NCBI GenBank assembly: GCA_034509425.1
Contig: JAVTVJ010000033.1
Coordinates: 4,585,001 to 4,649,000 of the forward strand
Reading direction: 5' to 3'
Length of the DNA stretch: 64,000 nucleotides
From: Eopsaltria australis
Taxonomy: Eukaryota > Chordata > Aves > Passeriformes > Petroicidae
The translations under genes were made by a program, and so were the position numbers. Shown here in pieces: positions 24,045 through 37,895 of the stretch (the first letter of the stretch is position 1; the number at the start of each line of letters is the position of its first letter). The notes under the pieces are model-generated. The model saw only the letters and a list, made by a program, of their open reading frames with translations, did not search any database and was not told the DNA's origin.

Positions 24045-24418
24045 TTATAGCTGATGCTCCTTTGGACTCTCCACAGCTCCCGGGGCCTGTTTATAAGACT
24101 TCAAGTTGGCCAGAGGAATGTCAGTCATGTGGTTACCAGTGTTGAAATGGCCATCACTGGAACCATACTGCTTTCGATCACTGAACTGGTTTCTGTTGCT
24201 ATCTTCTTTCCAGGTCCTGGTCAATGTGTGTCCATTAACTAGTTTGTCCTTCTTAACCCATTCTTTCTGAGGTGCAAAGGTGGAGAGAGGAGACTTTGGC
24301 TGTTGGTATGGACCCAAGCTAGGAGGCATCCAACAGTTGTCTGAGTGACCCAAAACCAGGCATTCTTGAGTACACATCTCTGTAGCTTCAGCTAATCCTC
24401 GTGGACCAAGAGGCCCAT
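24045..24418 (-). CDS. PCDH9: PCDH9 terminal coding exon (C-terminal cytoplasmic tail of protocadherin-9)
   Basis: This is the last coding exon of protocadherin-9, a delta-1 protocadherin. The family mediates calcium-dependent homophilic adhesion between neurons at the plasma membrane. The exon encodes only the intracellular C terminus; the cadherin repeats and membrane segment lie in upstream exons outside the window. Read on the minus strand, it opens with two bases completing a split codon (phase 1 intron). It then gives 123 residues starting [19 protein letters not shown], continuing through [18 protein letters not shown] and [18 protein letters not shown], and ending ESPKEHQL before a stop. 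I recognise these as the vertebrate PCDH9 tail from memory, not from an alignment. The acceptor is ideal: a long pyrimidine tract ending CTACAG at 24419-24424. No frameshift or internal stop is present. Being one of several exons, it has no start codon here. Very high confidence in family; high in the paralog assignment. Confidence 0.95.
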
Positions 24419-24485
24419 CTGTAGAAGAAAAACAGAGAAAGAAAAAGGAGATAGGGGGAAAAAAAAGGACATAATATTAGATTGT
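24419..24485 (-). promoter_or_regulatory. PCDH9: 3' splice site of the last PCDH9 intron
   Basis: On the minus strand the exon is preceded by AG (24419-24420) within TTCTTCTACAG and by a pyrimidine-rich stretch of about 30 bases (24421-24450), with further T/C runs to 24475. A TCTAAT motif near 24477-24483 fits a branch-point consensus, about 60 bases upstream of the AG. This acceptor sets the exon edge and gives an in-frame junction with the known tail. Confidence 0.9.
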
Positions 24486-26134
24486 GATATTTGGCATTGA
24501 ACTTATACATAGACCTCGTGAAAAAATTAACAATAATCCTGCAACCCAATATTGTGCTGGTAAATTCTACATACAATTGTAGTTGCTCTGTAGGGCAAAT
24601 ACTCCCTGTATATGCTACCTATCTAGTTTCTAGAAGTGGAAAAACAGTTCAATTATCCCCATGCTATAGGTCTCAGATCCTACTATGAATAAACTTAATT
24701 CCTTTTTTTAATGTCACACTGAGAAAATAGTTCTAGGTAAATGAAAATGTCTGAGGAAGTAAACTACTGTTACAGATTCTGAGTGAGAATCAGTGTTTAT
24801 AAGGGCCCATTGTTTGGATGTATTCTGTTCTGCTTTCAACTCACTTTACTGCTGCAGAACTTTGGTGAATGAACAGCCTACTGCAAACTGAGAAACATCT
24901 GTACTATCCAGAAACAGGACTTCCCAAAAAAATGCTCTGTACACATTATTCTAATGTCTACCGTTTTACAAACACAGGTTGGTGCATAGTTTTAGGTATT
25001 CACCAAGTGGATGCACACTCCAATGCATACTCTCAACAAGTAAGAGATAAGTTAAATTTTGCTTGATTTAATATGAAATCAGGAAACAGTTCAAAACATT
25101 GTATCAGGAAAGAGAATAAAATCTGTAACTCTTCTGACTACTAAACACATCTCAGATGCTATACAACCATAAAAGTCAAGGAAAAAAAAAGGCTTATGTA
25201 AATATGGCACTTTAAAAAGAACTGTTCTCATAATTCTTTGTAAGCTAGAAATATAAGACTACAGAAGAGAGGAATGGAGATTGCTGAAGTACTATGCATA
25301 TTAAATATCTACATAATTTTTCACACACTATTGAGAACACAGCTTGCCAGCTGCAGACCTCTCGCAATCAAGCAGACAGGTCACCCATGCCTTCAGCAAC
25401 ACTAAATTCCTCTCAGTCTTACTGCATTTTTAAATTACTTAATTTGCTCATCTGCTCAGGCTGGATTTATGAGGAAGGGCAAGCAAGGAAAAAGACAGAG
25501 AAATCACTTAGTGTATTTTTGTTAGATATTTCTCAATATCTGGGATATGCTTTGCCAGGAGTCATTGCTGTGTTGTACTTTTGAGCAAGAGTTTTGAGAT
25601 GTGTTTTCTTGACTTCAGAGTAAATCAACGGGCTAGTACTGAAAATATTTGAAGAGTTAAGGAGACATATTTCCTTGATTAACCAGCCCAATGACAGGAA
25701 GGAAATTATAGATTGATTTTTGAGAAAGAACATTAGCAAGTAGGCATGAATAGCAAAGTTACTAATCAGAAGAAAAATGTCAGCAGTGCATCAGAAAAAA
25801 AAGTGTATCTTAATAATATTCTAATTGAAACTCAAAATGATAAGTGAAGACACTCTAACAAAGATTTCTGTGTTAAAATGCCAAAGAATATTTTGTTCTC
25901 TTGTACTCCATGCATATACAATAAATTACCCTTACTAACATCTTTTTCTGAACACTGAAATTAACTCAATTAATTTTATGGAAACTCCTATTCAGTTCCC
26001 ACTGCTTTTAAACATAGATACAAAAAATACCATCAGACATATTCCTAGATGTTACAGTAGTAATTAGCTAATCTTATCTCTGAGCAGCACCTCTTTTTTA
26101 ATATCTAGAGAATATACAGTACTCTGTTGATGTG

Positions 26135-26182
26135 ACAGAATATAATAAATTGTAATAAAATATAATAATCTACAATAAAAGT
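26135..26182. repeat. ATAATA/AATAA low-complexity stretch
   Basis: AT-only stretch with repeated TATAATAA and TAATAAA-type words, in the PCDH9 intron. Confidence 0.6.
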
Positions 26183-27654
26183 TGCTACTGAATTCCCCAT
26201 GTAAGTGTTCTATCACTGAAAACTAGAACATGAAAAATGTATAGAATCAATGCTAATTTCCATTTAGATCAATACTAGGTGAAATAATTAAACCAGAACC
26301 ATTAGGCAAAAAGAAAAAAAAACAACTGTAAAGTAGGAGCTTAGCACAGATTTCAATGAGAACCATGAACCACAATTCTAAAATGAGACCTGTCATAATT
26401 CCCTGAAAGAGAGGTGGGTTGTTTTTTTTTTTTTTATAAAACTCTTCTTTGAATCCTCTATTATGAAGTTCTAACCAAACTGAGGCAGGTACTTGGAGAG
26501 AAATAAACCCAAAGCAAAACAATTATAAGCAAAGAAAGTACTCACAGAACATTTTTAACGTTTCCGAAAGTTAATCTACAGGTTTAAAGCTGATTTTTAA
26601 AAATTTTTCTTGGCTGTCAAGTAAATTTTAATTTTAATTAGTTTTTCCCCATTTCAGAGTAAAAAAAGTAAGAAGTGGCAGAACTACTTTCAACCTGCTT
26701 ATTCTCCCAGTTAACTAGCATTTTACTGATCACGAAAGAAATAAAGGTTATGCAGACATTAAAAGTTCCAAAACAGAAAGAAAAAATTTCACTACAGAAT
26801 GACACATTTCAGGAAAGACAGTGCATGCACTCTATGCTTCCAATCTACAGTGGAATAAAAGGTTAACAGGAGACCCTTCAGTACAATAGCTCTGAAGGGG
26901 ATAAGTTCTTTTCCTGTTTAGTTAAATAAATTTCAAGAGATAAGACTATCATTTCAATTTAAAATTTAAATGAGCAGTAAGATGGTTTTACTTAAGAATA
27001 AATATGCATGTGGCCCTATAAGCTATATGTCAAACTCTTTGGAAGATTTACTTCATGCGTTTTGCTTTCTTTAGTAACAGTGCTAAGCAGTTAATGTTGT
27101 TTAACTTGGAATGAATTTTGAGCATCCTTTGCTTTAGCCATCTCTAAGCTGATAGATTTTCCGGAGGGCACTGGAATATTCAGATATCTGCTACTAATGT
27201 GAGCAGCAGACAGGAATGGGGTAACAATGCTGAGATGATCTCCTCTGCAGTACTGCTCCTAGGATTTTTTTCAGCTTAACAAAATACCACTGTCCAACTT
27301 AAATCTCGAAAATTAATTGTTGTGTGCAAGTCTTCCCCCAGTTAACCTTCCCTACGAAGAGACATCGATCAAAGGCAAGACCATACAGTCCTTATAGCAG
27401 CCAATTACAATTTTGGTATAGATGTTGGTCACACCAAGTGACACCTGCAGACAGAGTGAGACTCTCTTTTTAGGAGAGGGCTGGGGATCTTAGGAGCACC
27501 TGTAAGACACTTCTTTTAGCTGTATAACTGTTCAAATGGCTGTGAGGTACATTACAGTCTGCACACACCTCTACATATGCCTGTATGTAAAAATGTCCAG
27601 ATTTGAGAAGGGATTCAGACTCCTACTCAAATGTGTACGCATATTTTCCAGTAC

Positions 27655-27760
27655 TCTGTCTCATCTGTAAAATACAAGGAATATTTACATGTCTTACTAA
27701 AATATTGTGAGGTTTAAGTTTACAAAATGCCTTGCAAGACTTCATCTAATATATAACTAA
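27655..27760 (+). mobile_element. MIR-like ancient SINE fragment
   Basis: CTCATCTGTAAAATACAAGG followed about 40 bases later by TATTGTGAGGTTTAAG, then AAAATGCCTTGCAAG, reproduces in order the central and right part of MIR ('ctcatctgtaaaatgggg ... ttgtgaggattaaatg ... aaagcgcttagaa'). About 100 bp remain. Recognised from memory. Confidence 0.55.
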
Positions 27761-30700
27761 CAATTATTGCTTTAATCCCTTTTGGTTTGGCCCATCACAA
27801 GAGAAAAAAATATCCACAAAATGATTTTTTTTTTAAATACAGATTGTTAGAATAATATGTTTTACTCTTGAGCTACTACAGGGAATGGTCATGAGTACTT
27901 ATGGAGTAAAAAAACAACATCATTCATCATGTGTGTGGTGACTGCCATAGCTATCTCCAGTTAAGGTCCTTAGGTACAACCATCATTGTTTGGTAAATAT
28001 TATTGCTAATAATGATCATGATTTAAGGGATTCTAAAAATGTTCTGCTGTGAGACACAAGAAAAAGATGAAAAGGAAAAAATAGGATCTCACCTACAAAA
28101 AAAAAAAAAGAAGATAGTGTTTTGACAATTAGCTTTTTCAGTTTCTGTTTTGTTTTATTATGTTCTCAATCATAAAAAGTTTATTCTATTCTAAGACTCT
28201 TTATTATTCAGGTTGCTATTTAGCAGCATAAAGTGTAATGATCATGAGCAATATGATAGGAGAGAGATCTTCTGGGGATAGCGTGACTGAAGAGTTGGCT
28301 GCTATGTATTGAGAAAACATAATGTTGCCTTAATGGTAATTATCTTTCTCCTCCACCACTGCTGAACAATAGTTTTCACCCAATTTTCTAAAGTTGTTTC
28401 ATTACCACATACAATGACACCACTTAAAAACCTGTTCCTGCTGCTTTAATTTTATAATTGCATTAATTTGTTTCCTTTCTCTTCACAAAAATGTCACTGC
28501 AATTTCTGTATCAAGCTTTTCCATACTGAAGTACTTTATTGATATATGGGGGATTTTTTTCAAAGTATTTGTTCTCTGAACAATCCATAATCCGTACGGC
28601 TGGTTATCAGTCTTGGCTGCTTGAATATATAATGACACAAGTGCAGATAAAACTGTACAAGCCATCTGTCTCTGGAGTTAAATGTTTTGAAAGCAAACAT
28701 AAAAGTGCATAACAAACACTCCCTTAAATTGTCTTTGTAAATATTTATATCAGATCTTACCCAAAAATGCTTTTTTGTTGTTATTTTATTCTGTTAATAG
28801 CTGTCAAGCAGACGCATGACTTGCCTACTCAAAAGCAGACAGGTGTAAGAAGGAAAATAATGTATGCCACTCAAGAGCTGGTCATACCCTAGTGCTGGAA
28901 TTTCTGTGTGGTCTTTTATCTCTTTTTATTATACCCAGAAGCTAAACAGCTATTTCATTGATTAACTTACTGCTGCAATTAGCAACTAGCTTCTGGTGTG
29001 ATGACCAGCTGCTTTTCAACCTGCTTCTTTAAAACTCTTGCTTACAGCCAGAAAATTCATTCTTCAGTTCTGAAAGAGTTGAGGCCAAAAGATAAGCTCC
29101 ACTCAGTGAGACCTTTTGGTCTCAAACAACATGAATAGGTACGCTTTGCCTGAAGGTGCTTATATTAGGTACAGAGAATTTGAACATGGCCACTGTTGTG
29201 TTTCAGAAAATCATATTTATTCAACTTTTCATATTGCATCTTAAAAGGGAAAAGAAAACAGCAGCAACATTTTCAGCTCTACTTATCCTCAAATACAGAG
29301 GATAAGTTTGTTTTTTGGGTTTTTTTTGAGCTTTCATGGGCTACTTTACTAAATGACCTACTCTGAGACTGCATGATTTCACAGCCTTCCCCACATATAC
29401 TGGAACTAAAATGGAACTGAATTTTTCCATTCCTCTATGAACTCCATTTTATAGAGGTTTTACAACTAGTCATATATTAAATATAAAAACTGGAAAATAG
29501 TTTATAATGAAGTAGATTATTTTGACTATTTTTGCTCTTAAGTATGAGACAAATAAATGAAGAAGACTGTTCTTTATTTCTAGTCTATTAAAAAAAATAA
29601 TCCAAGACTACAAAGCCACACACTTGCTGTGTTGGATGTGCTTCCTTGATATTAGTGATTAACAGCAACACGCAGTGAGTATTAAAAATATATAATTTTA
29701 GTGACTTATTCCATGGTCATTTTACCTGGCACAGTCAATTCACATTCCATCCTCAAATTACCTAGTTCAAAGGTCCCTGGATTCCCCCTAACACTGCTGC
29801 CAGTTTTGGTAAACTTACCACTACCACCTTGTACCCTGCTGCTTCTCTCTTGCCTTCCTGGTGTTCCATCCTCTGTACTCAGGTATAGATCAAGAAACCC
29901 CAGCTACTCTCTGTTCCCTGTCTTGGCCCAAACTTCTTTTTCATCAAGGCTGGAATAAATAATGTTGTAAGGTTAGCTAATATCTGCATTATTTAGCAGA
30001 GATAAGCTGCCAGAATCCTTACTTAGCACAATGACAGGGAGGGACAGGAGGCAGGGGAAGTAAGGGTGTGTGGGAGGGACTGCCCAGGATACAGAAAAGC
30101 AGGAATTAAAGTATTTTCTGAAAAGGCAGGAAAACCTGGCACAATAAGGTTTTCTACACTATTCTGTGAAGTATTAAAGTGATCCAGATGGGTTCCTTAT
30201 CATGTACATGACTTTGTACAAATACTCTGCATGACTTTGATTCCATGGGCAGGTAAATTTTGAAGGTAACAGTATTCAAATACTTGAAATTTTTTTTAAC
30301 CCAGTTGTCTGGTGGGTGAAGTTGATTCATATCTTTACCTTTTCAGAGCTAAGAAAATAAACAAAGTAGAAGTTCAGAAAATATTCTGCATTTCTTGTCT
30401 CAAGTCCTTTCCCCTACAGCTACACTACTATATAAGCTATAATGAAAGGGAATGTTACTTAGTTTGTTATATTTTCTTTTTTTTTTGTCTGGTATATTTC
30501 CTAAAAATTCAATACCATTATGATTTACAAGGTACACCTCCATCAGTAGCAGTTCTGCTGTAAGGATGTAGTTTTTATCTGACCTAACTTTCTTTTCCTA
30601 TTTCCAAATACTTTTCCTGTATTGACTTACATGTATATAAACCTCTCTGCATTTCCATGTGGGCATGGTCAGGAAGTAGACACACCATTCCCATTTCTGC

Positions 30701-31276
30701 TAAGCTTATGAGATATTAGGGATCAGGTTTACTTAGTGCTGCCTAGTCTTTAAGAACAAATAAACACATTAACCAACATGAAGCTTGTGACCATTCTGCA
30801 GGCAAGTTACAACAATCTGAAATCACAAGGGCATGGTCCTTGCAACAAGGGTGTGGGAAGATGCCATAGGAAGTGTTAAAAGCACCATGGTTTGGAGTGG
30901 TGCTGAGCCACAACTGAGCAGCTCAAACTTCCATGATTCAGTGCTTTTCACTGGTCATACAAATCCAGCACTATTGTTTATCATGGATTGCATATTGCCT
31001 GTGTTTGGATCTTTATGCCACTACTTATTTTTATTTCTTAATTTAACTGGGTGAAACTTTAAAATTTATAGTTAAAAAAAAAGTAGGTTCACTAGATAAT
31101 CTAGTGATTCTTTCTGGTCTTAAAAAATCTATGTATCAGCAACCATTAACATAAAGCTGCATTTTGTATAAACTTTCACTGACAAATGTAGGCAATTCCA
31201 GTATACCCTTTAAAAATACAAAAGATAAAAAAATAATATCTGAGATTGCTATTCTGACTTAATACATTCTGTCATT

Positions 31277-31315
31277 AAAAACAAACAAACAAGGTAAATA
31301 AACAAACAAACAAAG
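31277..31315. repeat. (AAAC)n low-complexity tract
   Basis: About ten AAAC-type units, interrupted by GGTAAAT. Confidence 0.8.
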
Positions 31316-32368
31316 GCACACAAATGACTGCAATTTGTATTCTTAGCTGAAGTGTCACATTGCGGATGCAGACAGTCACCTTGCAGGAAGAGCAAGAGAA
31401 AAGAAATGCAAACAGGATTTGGCAAAAAATCCCATTTGTTAACAAATAAATAAAGATTAAAAGCTTTACACATCTCTCATACAGATTTCATTCTTTGGGC
31501 ACAGATGAAAAGTCAACATTTGCAAATGGAGATAGTCCAAATTCAACAATACATGGGCAGCCAGAACAGCAGATTCTCTCCCTGAGAGGATATTGTTATT
31601 TAGACAGACTTTATGGCACACAAAGAGCAGGCAGCATATCTTTATAAATTTGCAACCATCTTCAGCATTACATGGAACTCATCCATCTTTTCGTCTGCTC
31701 AGGCTACTCCCCTGAAGAATGCTATCTCACCTAATTTTATTTCCTCAAAATTGGCAGTTTTTTCCTGCCATACATATAATTTTAGCAGGACAATCTAATG
31801 CATAAAAACTCCTCAGAGGATTCAAATGAACCTTTTAAATTTGATTTGATCACTTAATGAGACCAATGTTCAAATATTTGGAATAATATTATTTTCAGCA
31901 TTAATCTTTTTCATTATGGAGCTCTTCATTTTGCTGCTTAAAAAAAAGTCTTTGTTCCCAAAAGGTGATGATGGATGGGGATAATAAAATATTCATAAAG
32001 CATCCCATGGTCACAATAATTTACTATCTTTTTTCTCTCACACTTAAATATTTATGATACTTGATCAAAATATTTTGTTGAATTGATTTACAAGCAACAT
32101 GCTGAGACAGCATCACTTTTGACATGGTCACATTTTCTGATCTATTAATATGCCCCAAACATGAACCTGTTGTCAGTCAAAAACAACTTAAGTCTCTATT
32201 TGGAAGAATCACTCAACTGTTTAACATAACATCAAATTTTGTTTAGTAATTTCTACAAATTCTCTTTGAGAAATGGTAGGATTCAATGTGAAAAAGTAGT
32301 CAAAATGAGAAGAACTGGCAGAATGTTGTGAACCTGAGCTGAACAATATTTATTTCTGCTCCACAGTG

Positions 32369-32493
32369 AAGAAAAGAGAAGAGAAGAGAAGAGAAGAGAA
32401 GAGAAGAGAAGAGAAGAGAAGAGAAGAGAAGAGAAGAGAAGAGAAGAAAAGAGAAGAAAAGAGAAGAAAAGAGAAGAAAAGAGAAGAAAAGAA
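32369..32493. repeat. (GAGAA)n pentanucleotide array
   Basis: About 125 bases of pure purine. The left part is perfect GAGAA units; the right part alternates GAGAA with GAAAA, forming a 10-base unit repeated four to five times. The flanking Arg/Glu/Lys frame on plus and Leu/Ser/Phe frame on minus are artefacts. Confidence 0.97.
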
Positions 32494-35400
32494 GTCACTT
32501 CCTTCAAGGAATTCAAGAGGAAAAAACAGACAATATCAAAAAAGCTACAACTGTTACACTCCAGACAGCAGCTCATCTAAGAACACTATGAAAATATACA
32601 TATAGGCTATAGTTTTAAAAACACAGTGTTAATTAAGAAAGATAATTAAGACTATTTTTGCATAAAAGTATAAATTCATTCTTTAATTAGGTTAATTACA
32701 ACTATCTGAACAAACATGAAATTTAAGTTGAAATACATCTTTTTAATGAATCTCTATTTTCAAAGTATGTTTCTTGCCACTTGTGTGTTTTTCTGTTTTC
32801 TTTCAGTACAAATCAGACCAAAATCAGATTTAGATTAAACTAAATTTGTTGCAAATTTGTGGCAGATGCATGCATGTTATTATGTGTACATGCTATTATG
32901 TAAATAAGTAGTTTATCTGATTTGAAAAGACCTTTTGAAGTACATTTCTCTTAGCAGAATTTGGACCTAAATCTGGGTGCTTGTTCTCTTAACATAAGCT
33001 GCATGACTCTGAATAATTGAAGAATATAACAGAAAAATGTGTTTAAATTAGGTGCCATGTAAGCTTGATTATAATGTTGATTTTGTCTTCTATTCTACAC
33101 AAAAATGAATCCTTGATAAATATCACAGGACACAGATGTCAGAGATGTCATTAAACCAATCCAGAGACAAAAGAACCATTTCCTAATTCTGCTTGCATAA
33201 CAGTGTCTCATTTAGCTAATTTTGTAAAATTCAGATCAGTGCCAGTTGAGTTGTTAGAACTGCAGGCATATAACACAGAGAATACTAGGAAGCGCTTTCT
33301 TTCACTGTGTCTGAGCTACTCCCTTCTGAGCTACAACTCCTTCTTTTTCTTTAAAAATCTATGTTCATTTACATCATTTTTCAGAAAAGATATCCGTAAG
33401 TCTCTTAATGAGCTTATATAGTTTACAGTAAAACTCCCATTAAACAAATGTTCCTGAGTCAAAACACTTGCATTTTATTAAACCACGTTCAAACATTAAT
33501 CTGTGCTGCATTTAGTGCATTTCAGTACATTCAATGTACTGAAAACTAATATGGAAGCAACATCTGTATGCACCTAATAGTTTTGGTTAGTCACACAATC
33601 CTATTCTGATTCTTAGAAAGAGCTATACTTCCAGGTTTCCAAATCTCACATGGAAGACTGCAGAAAAAATTATCTTTGTGTTTTTAAAGAGGAAATCACA
33701 TAATATTTCACATGAATAATGAATCCACATTTAATGGAGGAAACATTCTTTTTTGATAACTTTATTTTGTCTTCTTCTTACTTAAAAATCTCAGCAAATC
33801 AAGTTTTCCAAACATCTTATGGCTGGTCTTTTTACTGTATTGTATATATTCATGCAAGAATAGCCCTAAAGTAGGCCACCCTAAGTTGCCTCCAAAGCTA
33901 AGTACAAAGTAAAAGGATTGTCTGAAGTAAGTGCATATACAGGAAGTTTAAATTAACATGTTTAAAGAAATATCCTGGATGTCATCTTGTTTAAGCAAGA
34001 AAATATTATCAGAGATTTTCATTTTTAAATAGATTAAAATGGATTAAGCAAGATGCTCAAAGAAGAAGTGTTACTATGAGCACAGATCATGAACATTTAC
34101 ACATGCAACAAACTCCTTATATTCTTTATGTCTATAGACAGTCTGGTTTCTTACATAAAAAATCATGGGAAATTTGGTTCATATGTAAAGCAAATTTTGG
34201 GAAGGAACATGCCAAGAAAAACTGTTGGTATGATTTCCTCAAACCATTGGGTTTTTGTAATATCCAAAGACAAAACTGAAGGCTTGCTTACCTCCATAGA
34301 ATTAATTTCATTGTTATAAAATGTGGCTAGAAAGAGATATTTCTTGTCCAGTCACAAAAGAATCCTATAAGGATTTCTATAACATGAAATTTGTGAATAC
34401 TTAGTACACTGCATCTTTTTCTTGGTTCCAGCTGGAGATGAAAAGGTGAACTGCTTTTATTTTCCACCGGGTAACAAAAAATTAAGAAAAAAAAAGAAAA
34501 ACATGCATGATATAATCTTGGACTCATATTTAATGATGCATGATATAGGCTTATCAGTTTCAAGCTTCTGAAAATAACAGGCAGTATGAATATGTTTGTG
34601 TTTACTGAACTTGTAGAAATGAAAACTTATGAAGCAGATTAACAACCTGAGTGAAATAATATATTTTCTTTCTTGTATCATAAACAAAGAAAAAAATAAA
34701 AAAAGGTGCTTTACCAAAATAGGGAAAGTAGTCACTGGATTTAGCTCACTTAACATTCTCAGTCACCTATCTGATGGCAGGAACGTCAGTGCAGATGTTA
34801 ATTACCATTTATAGAATGTCGTGTCAAAACACCTAAGAATTATTGTTCTGTTAATGACTTAGTCCTGTGCTTGGGTTCAATGGCTGATTTCACACCAAGA
34901 ACACTGAAAAGGATCACTGACACTTGGTTAGGACACCTTGCCTTTCCATGCAAACACCTCCAAGTAATCCATGGCTTTGTGCCAACAATTTAGCTTTAGA
35001 AGAGAAACTATTATAAAATTGTAGTCATGAGGGAATTACCAGTTAATTTTCAGATTATTATTACCATTGTATCATGTGAGTTATTTAATGGCAACTTCAG
35101 AGACAGCAAGTTATTTAAAAGCAATGTCAAATGCTTAAAATCATGATGATTTGAGATACCAGAATATTTTACTGATGGACAAAAAAGATGTATTTCAGGT
35201 CAAATACTAATTGCTGCATCAAAAAACTGACTTTTTTAGTTGCAAAATTAATCCCTTTGAATTCTGTCACTTGTGAGTGGACAGAGCCCCTATTCTACCA
35301 AGGTTTTCAGATCATTCTCAAAGCACATGATGAGGCATTTCAGGACAATTTTTTCTAGAGAATATTTTCTTTTTTTTTTTTCTTCCCTGCATTGTGACAC

Positions 35401-37761
35401 GAAAAGTAGAAAGGGATTTCATTTCTGAATTTCACTTTCACAGTATTGCAAATATCTATCACCATTGAAATATAGATTTTTGAAGTATTAAGGAGCCAAA
35501 GCTGTAGCTGTAGGACAGTGGGCCAGGACAAAAAAACTGAAAAGTAACAACTGAAATTTCCACTAACGCTAATAGCATTTTTGAGAGCAAGGTGAGAGGA
35601 CAAACCTTTCACAAAAGTTTGAAAAGATTGATTACATTGTAATTTGTGTTTGGTCCCCCATTCAGGCAATAAGTGTTTGCAGCATTCCTGATTATAATGG
35701 AAAATTTTGTTCCCTGCTGTGGGGAGAAATATAGCACTGAAAGCAGAAAACACCTGGCAGACACCTTGAATATGGAACTTTTTATTAAGCACTGCATTTT
35801 TTTTTCTTTGTTAATTAATCTATTTCACAGTCTCAGGTAATCACTGCAACTTCTCAGTAGTCTGACTTTCAAAGGAACTTCATGCTCTGTCAGTTTCTAT
35901 ACCCGTGTTGTCAAAGAACGTGGGAATGACACAAACCTCTTGGTAAATTTTCCAGTGCTGTCTTACACATCCCTTTCTTAATAAGGCAGTAGTATTAGAA
36001 ACATTCTTTGTTCTGAATGCTATGCATTGAGAATGTATTCTCTGTATCTCTTTACTTAGCTTTCCAAGTAAACCTTCAGAGCCCCATTATTTTACAGCTA
36101 AAAGATGAAGTTAGTAAGATCTCCTTGTTGACAAGGCTGATTAAGTAAGACTGCAACACATTTGCACAAATGCCCATCTCAGCCTGGGCTGCAGCAGCCA
36201 CAGCACCAACTAGAAGAAGTTGCTTAAACCCATGCTAACTCTGTTGCATATCACCTAAGGTTCCATGCTTTGTGTACTTTTGTCTGATACCTGCTGTTTA
36301 CTGGGGAGGCATTTACTACAGACAAATGAGCACAATTAATTAGAGGGAAAACCCACATTCAACACCAACCCATTTTATAAATAAATGAAGTACAAGATGA
36401 GTGCTACCTGATTGGAGTGTCATGAATGTATACCAAAACTTGTAGGGGAGAAAAGCAGCCACAAATCTATAAGAGTTGTTCAGAAGGAATGAAACAGACC
36501 TAAAAGGGAAAGTATAATATCGTGACAACTGATAAATGGGAAGGTCTGACGCACGTATTTTAAGAATAGTAGGTAATGTGAGATTACCATGGCAAATTAC
36601 TTCATTTTCAGAAGCAAAGAAAGTTGAGTAAATATCTCTGTACTTCAGCAGAGCATGTGATGAAGTGCCATATAGTAAATTATTTTAGTTTAGCAAGAAT
36701 ATAGGCTAATAAAACCTGTAGGTATATTCAAAGAGAGAAGAGATGGAGCTGGAGATAGGTCCCACATAATTCAGTATGAGAACTATTCCTGAATAATATT
36801 TTTAGTAATTACCTTGATACAGATCTATAGGCAAGGGGCTGATGCAATGTGCTTCTGACATAAGACTGGAAAGTACTTTCAGAGATGATCAAGTTAGAAG
36901 AAGAATTAAAGAAAGAAAAAAAGAAAGGCAGGAGTCTTTCTTGTTAGAGAAGACTAGGAGATTTTAGCTTTTTCATTTAGAAGAATAAAACCAGACAGAG
37001 AAAAAGGTGAAAACCATTGATAAATAAATAAGGACATCAAATGACTGTAAATTAAGAGATAGTGTTGTCATGAGAATAAATCTGATGACACCGTGTCTAT
37101 GATAAGAGACTACTGGACTCCATCCCAACATTTAGATTCTTATATTAGCAAAGATTCCACAATAAAACCAGCAGACTTTATTGTGCAAATTAGTGGAAGT
37201 TTATAGTCTCGTATTTAATTGCGTAATGTCTGACTACAGTCAAGGCACCTGATGTACAATAGAAGCTTGTGCAGAAATAAAGTATTAAGAAACTATATCC
37301 AAAGTGTACTGTTTCTAATACAAGGTAGATAAAAGGATTTATAACTCCTTACAAAGAGAATTTGCAGCATTAAGGATAAGAATTCTTAGCAAGAAGGAGG
37401 GATTTTTCAGTATGAATGTTACCAAAAAATCTCATCTAGTAAAGGAAGGTACTGCAAGAAGGAATGATCTGATGAAATACTGGCATTTCCAATTGAAGAA
37501 TACCTTTCAGCTAACCAACTAAATTCTTTAAATAGGCTCTTTCACAACGTGATTCATCTGAACTCCTCAAGGTTTTACTTTACAATGAGATGAATTGTGC
37601 CCTGAAAGTGTCTACTTCTTGCTGCTGACTACTAAATTAACCAAAGTGCCAAGATCGGGTGTGTACATGGCATCTTCGGCTTCTACAGATGAAGCAATAG
37701 AAGACAGATCTTTCAACATATCTCCTAAATCAAAGACAATGTGTATGACCTTAACTGTGTA

Positions 37762-37895
37762 GTTTGGTTCCTCTGTGTCTTTATGCTCATCTATAAAATT
37801 AAGATAATAGAATTTCCATACCTTACAGGGTAACACAGTGGGTTGTGGATTACACAGGTCTCTAATACCATGGCAATAGATGGCCTATAAATACT
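37762..37895 (+). mobile_element. MIR-like ancient SINE fragment
   Basis: TTCCTCTGTGTCTTT, GCTCATCTATAAAATTAAG with GATAATAG, CCATACCTTACAGGGT and GTGGATTACA occur in MIR order and spacing. This explains part of the 74-codon minus-strand frame over 37612-37836, which I therefore do not call a gene. Confidence 0.55.

Noticed and set aside
32283..32605. Arg/Glu/Lys-rich plus frame and Leu/Ser/Phe-rich minus frame
   Set aside because: Artefacts of the (GAGAA)n array.
35355..35792. 145-codon minus-strand frame in the PCDH9 intron
   Set aside because: Same strand as PCDH9, but no recognisable motif and a lysine-rich end from an A-run. Its length is compatible with chance given the many frames in the window.
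37612..37836. 74-codon minus-strand frame with acidic C-terminal half
   Set aside because: Partly overlaps a MIR-like fragment on the opposite strand; no family recognised.
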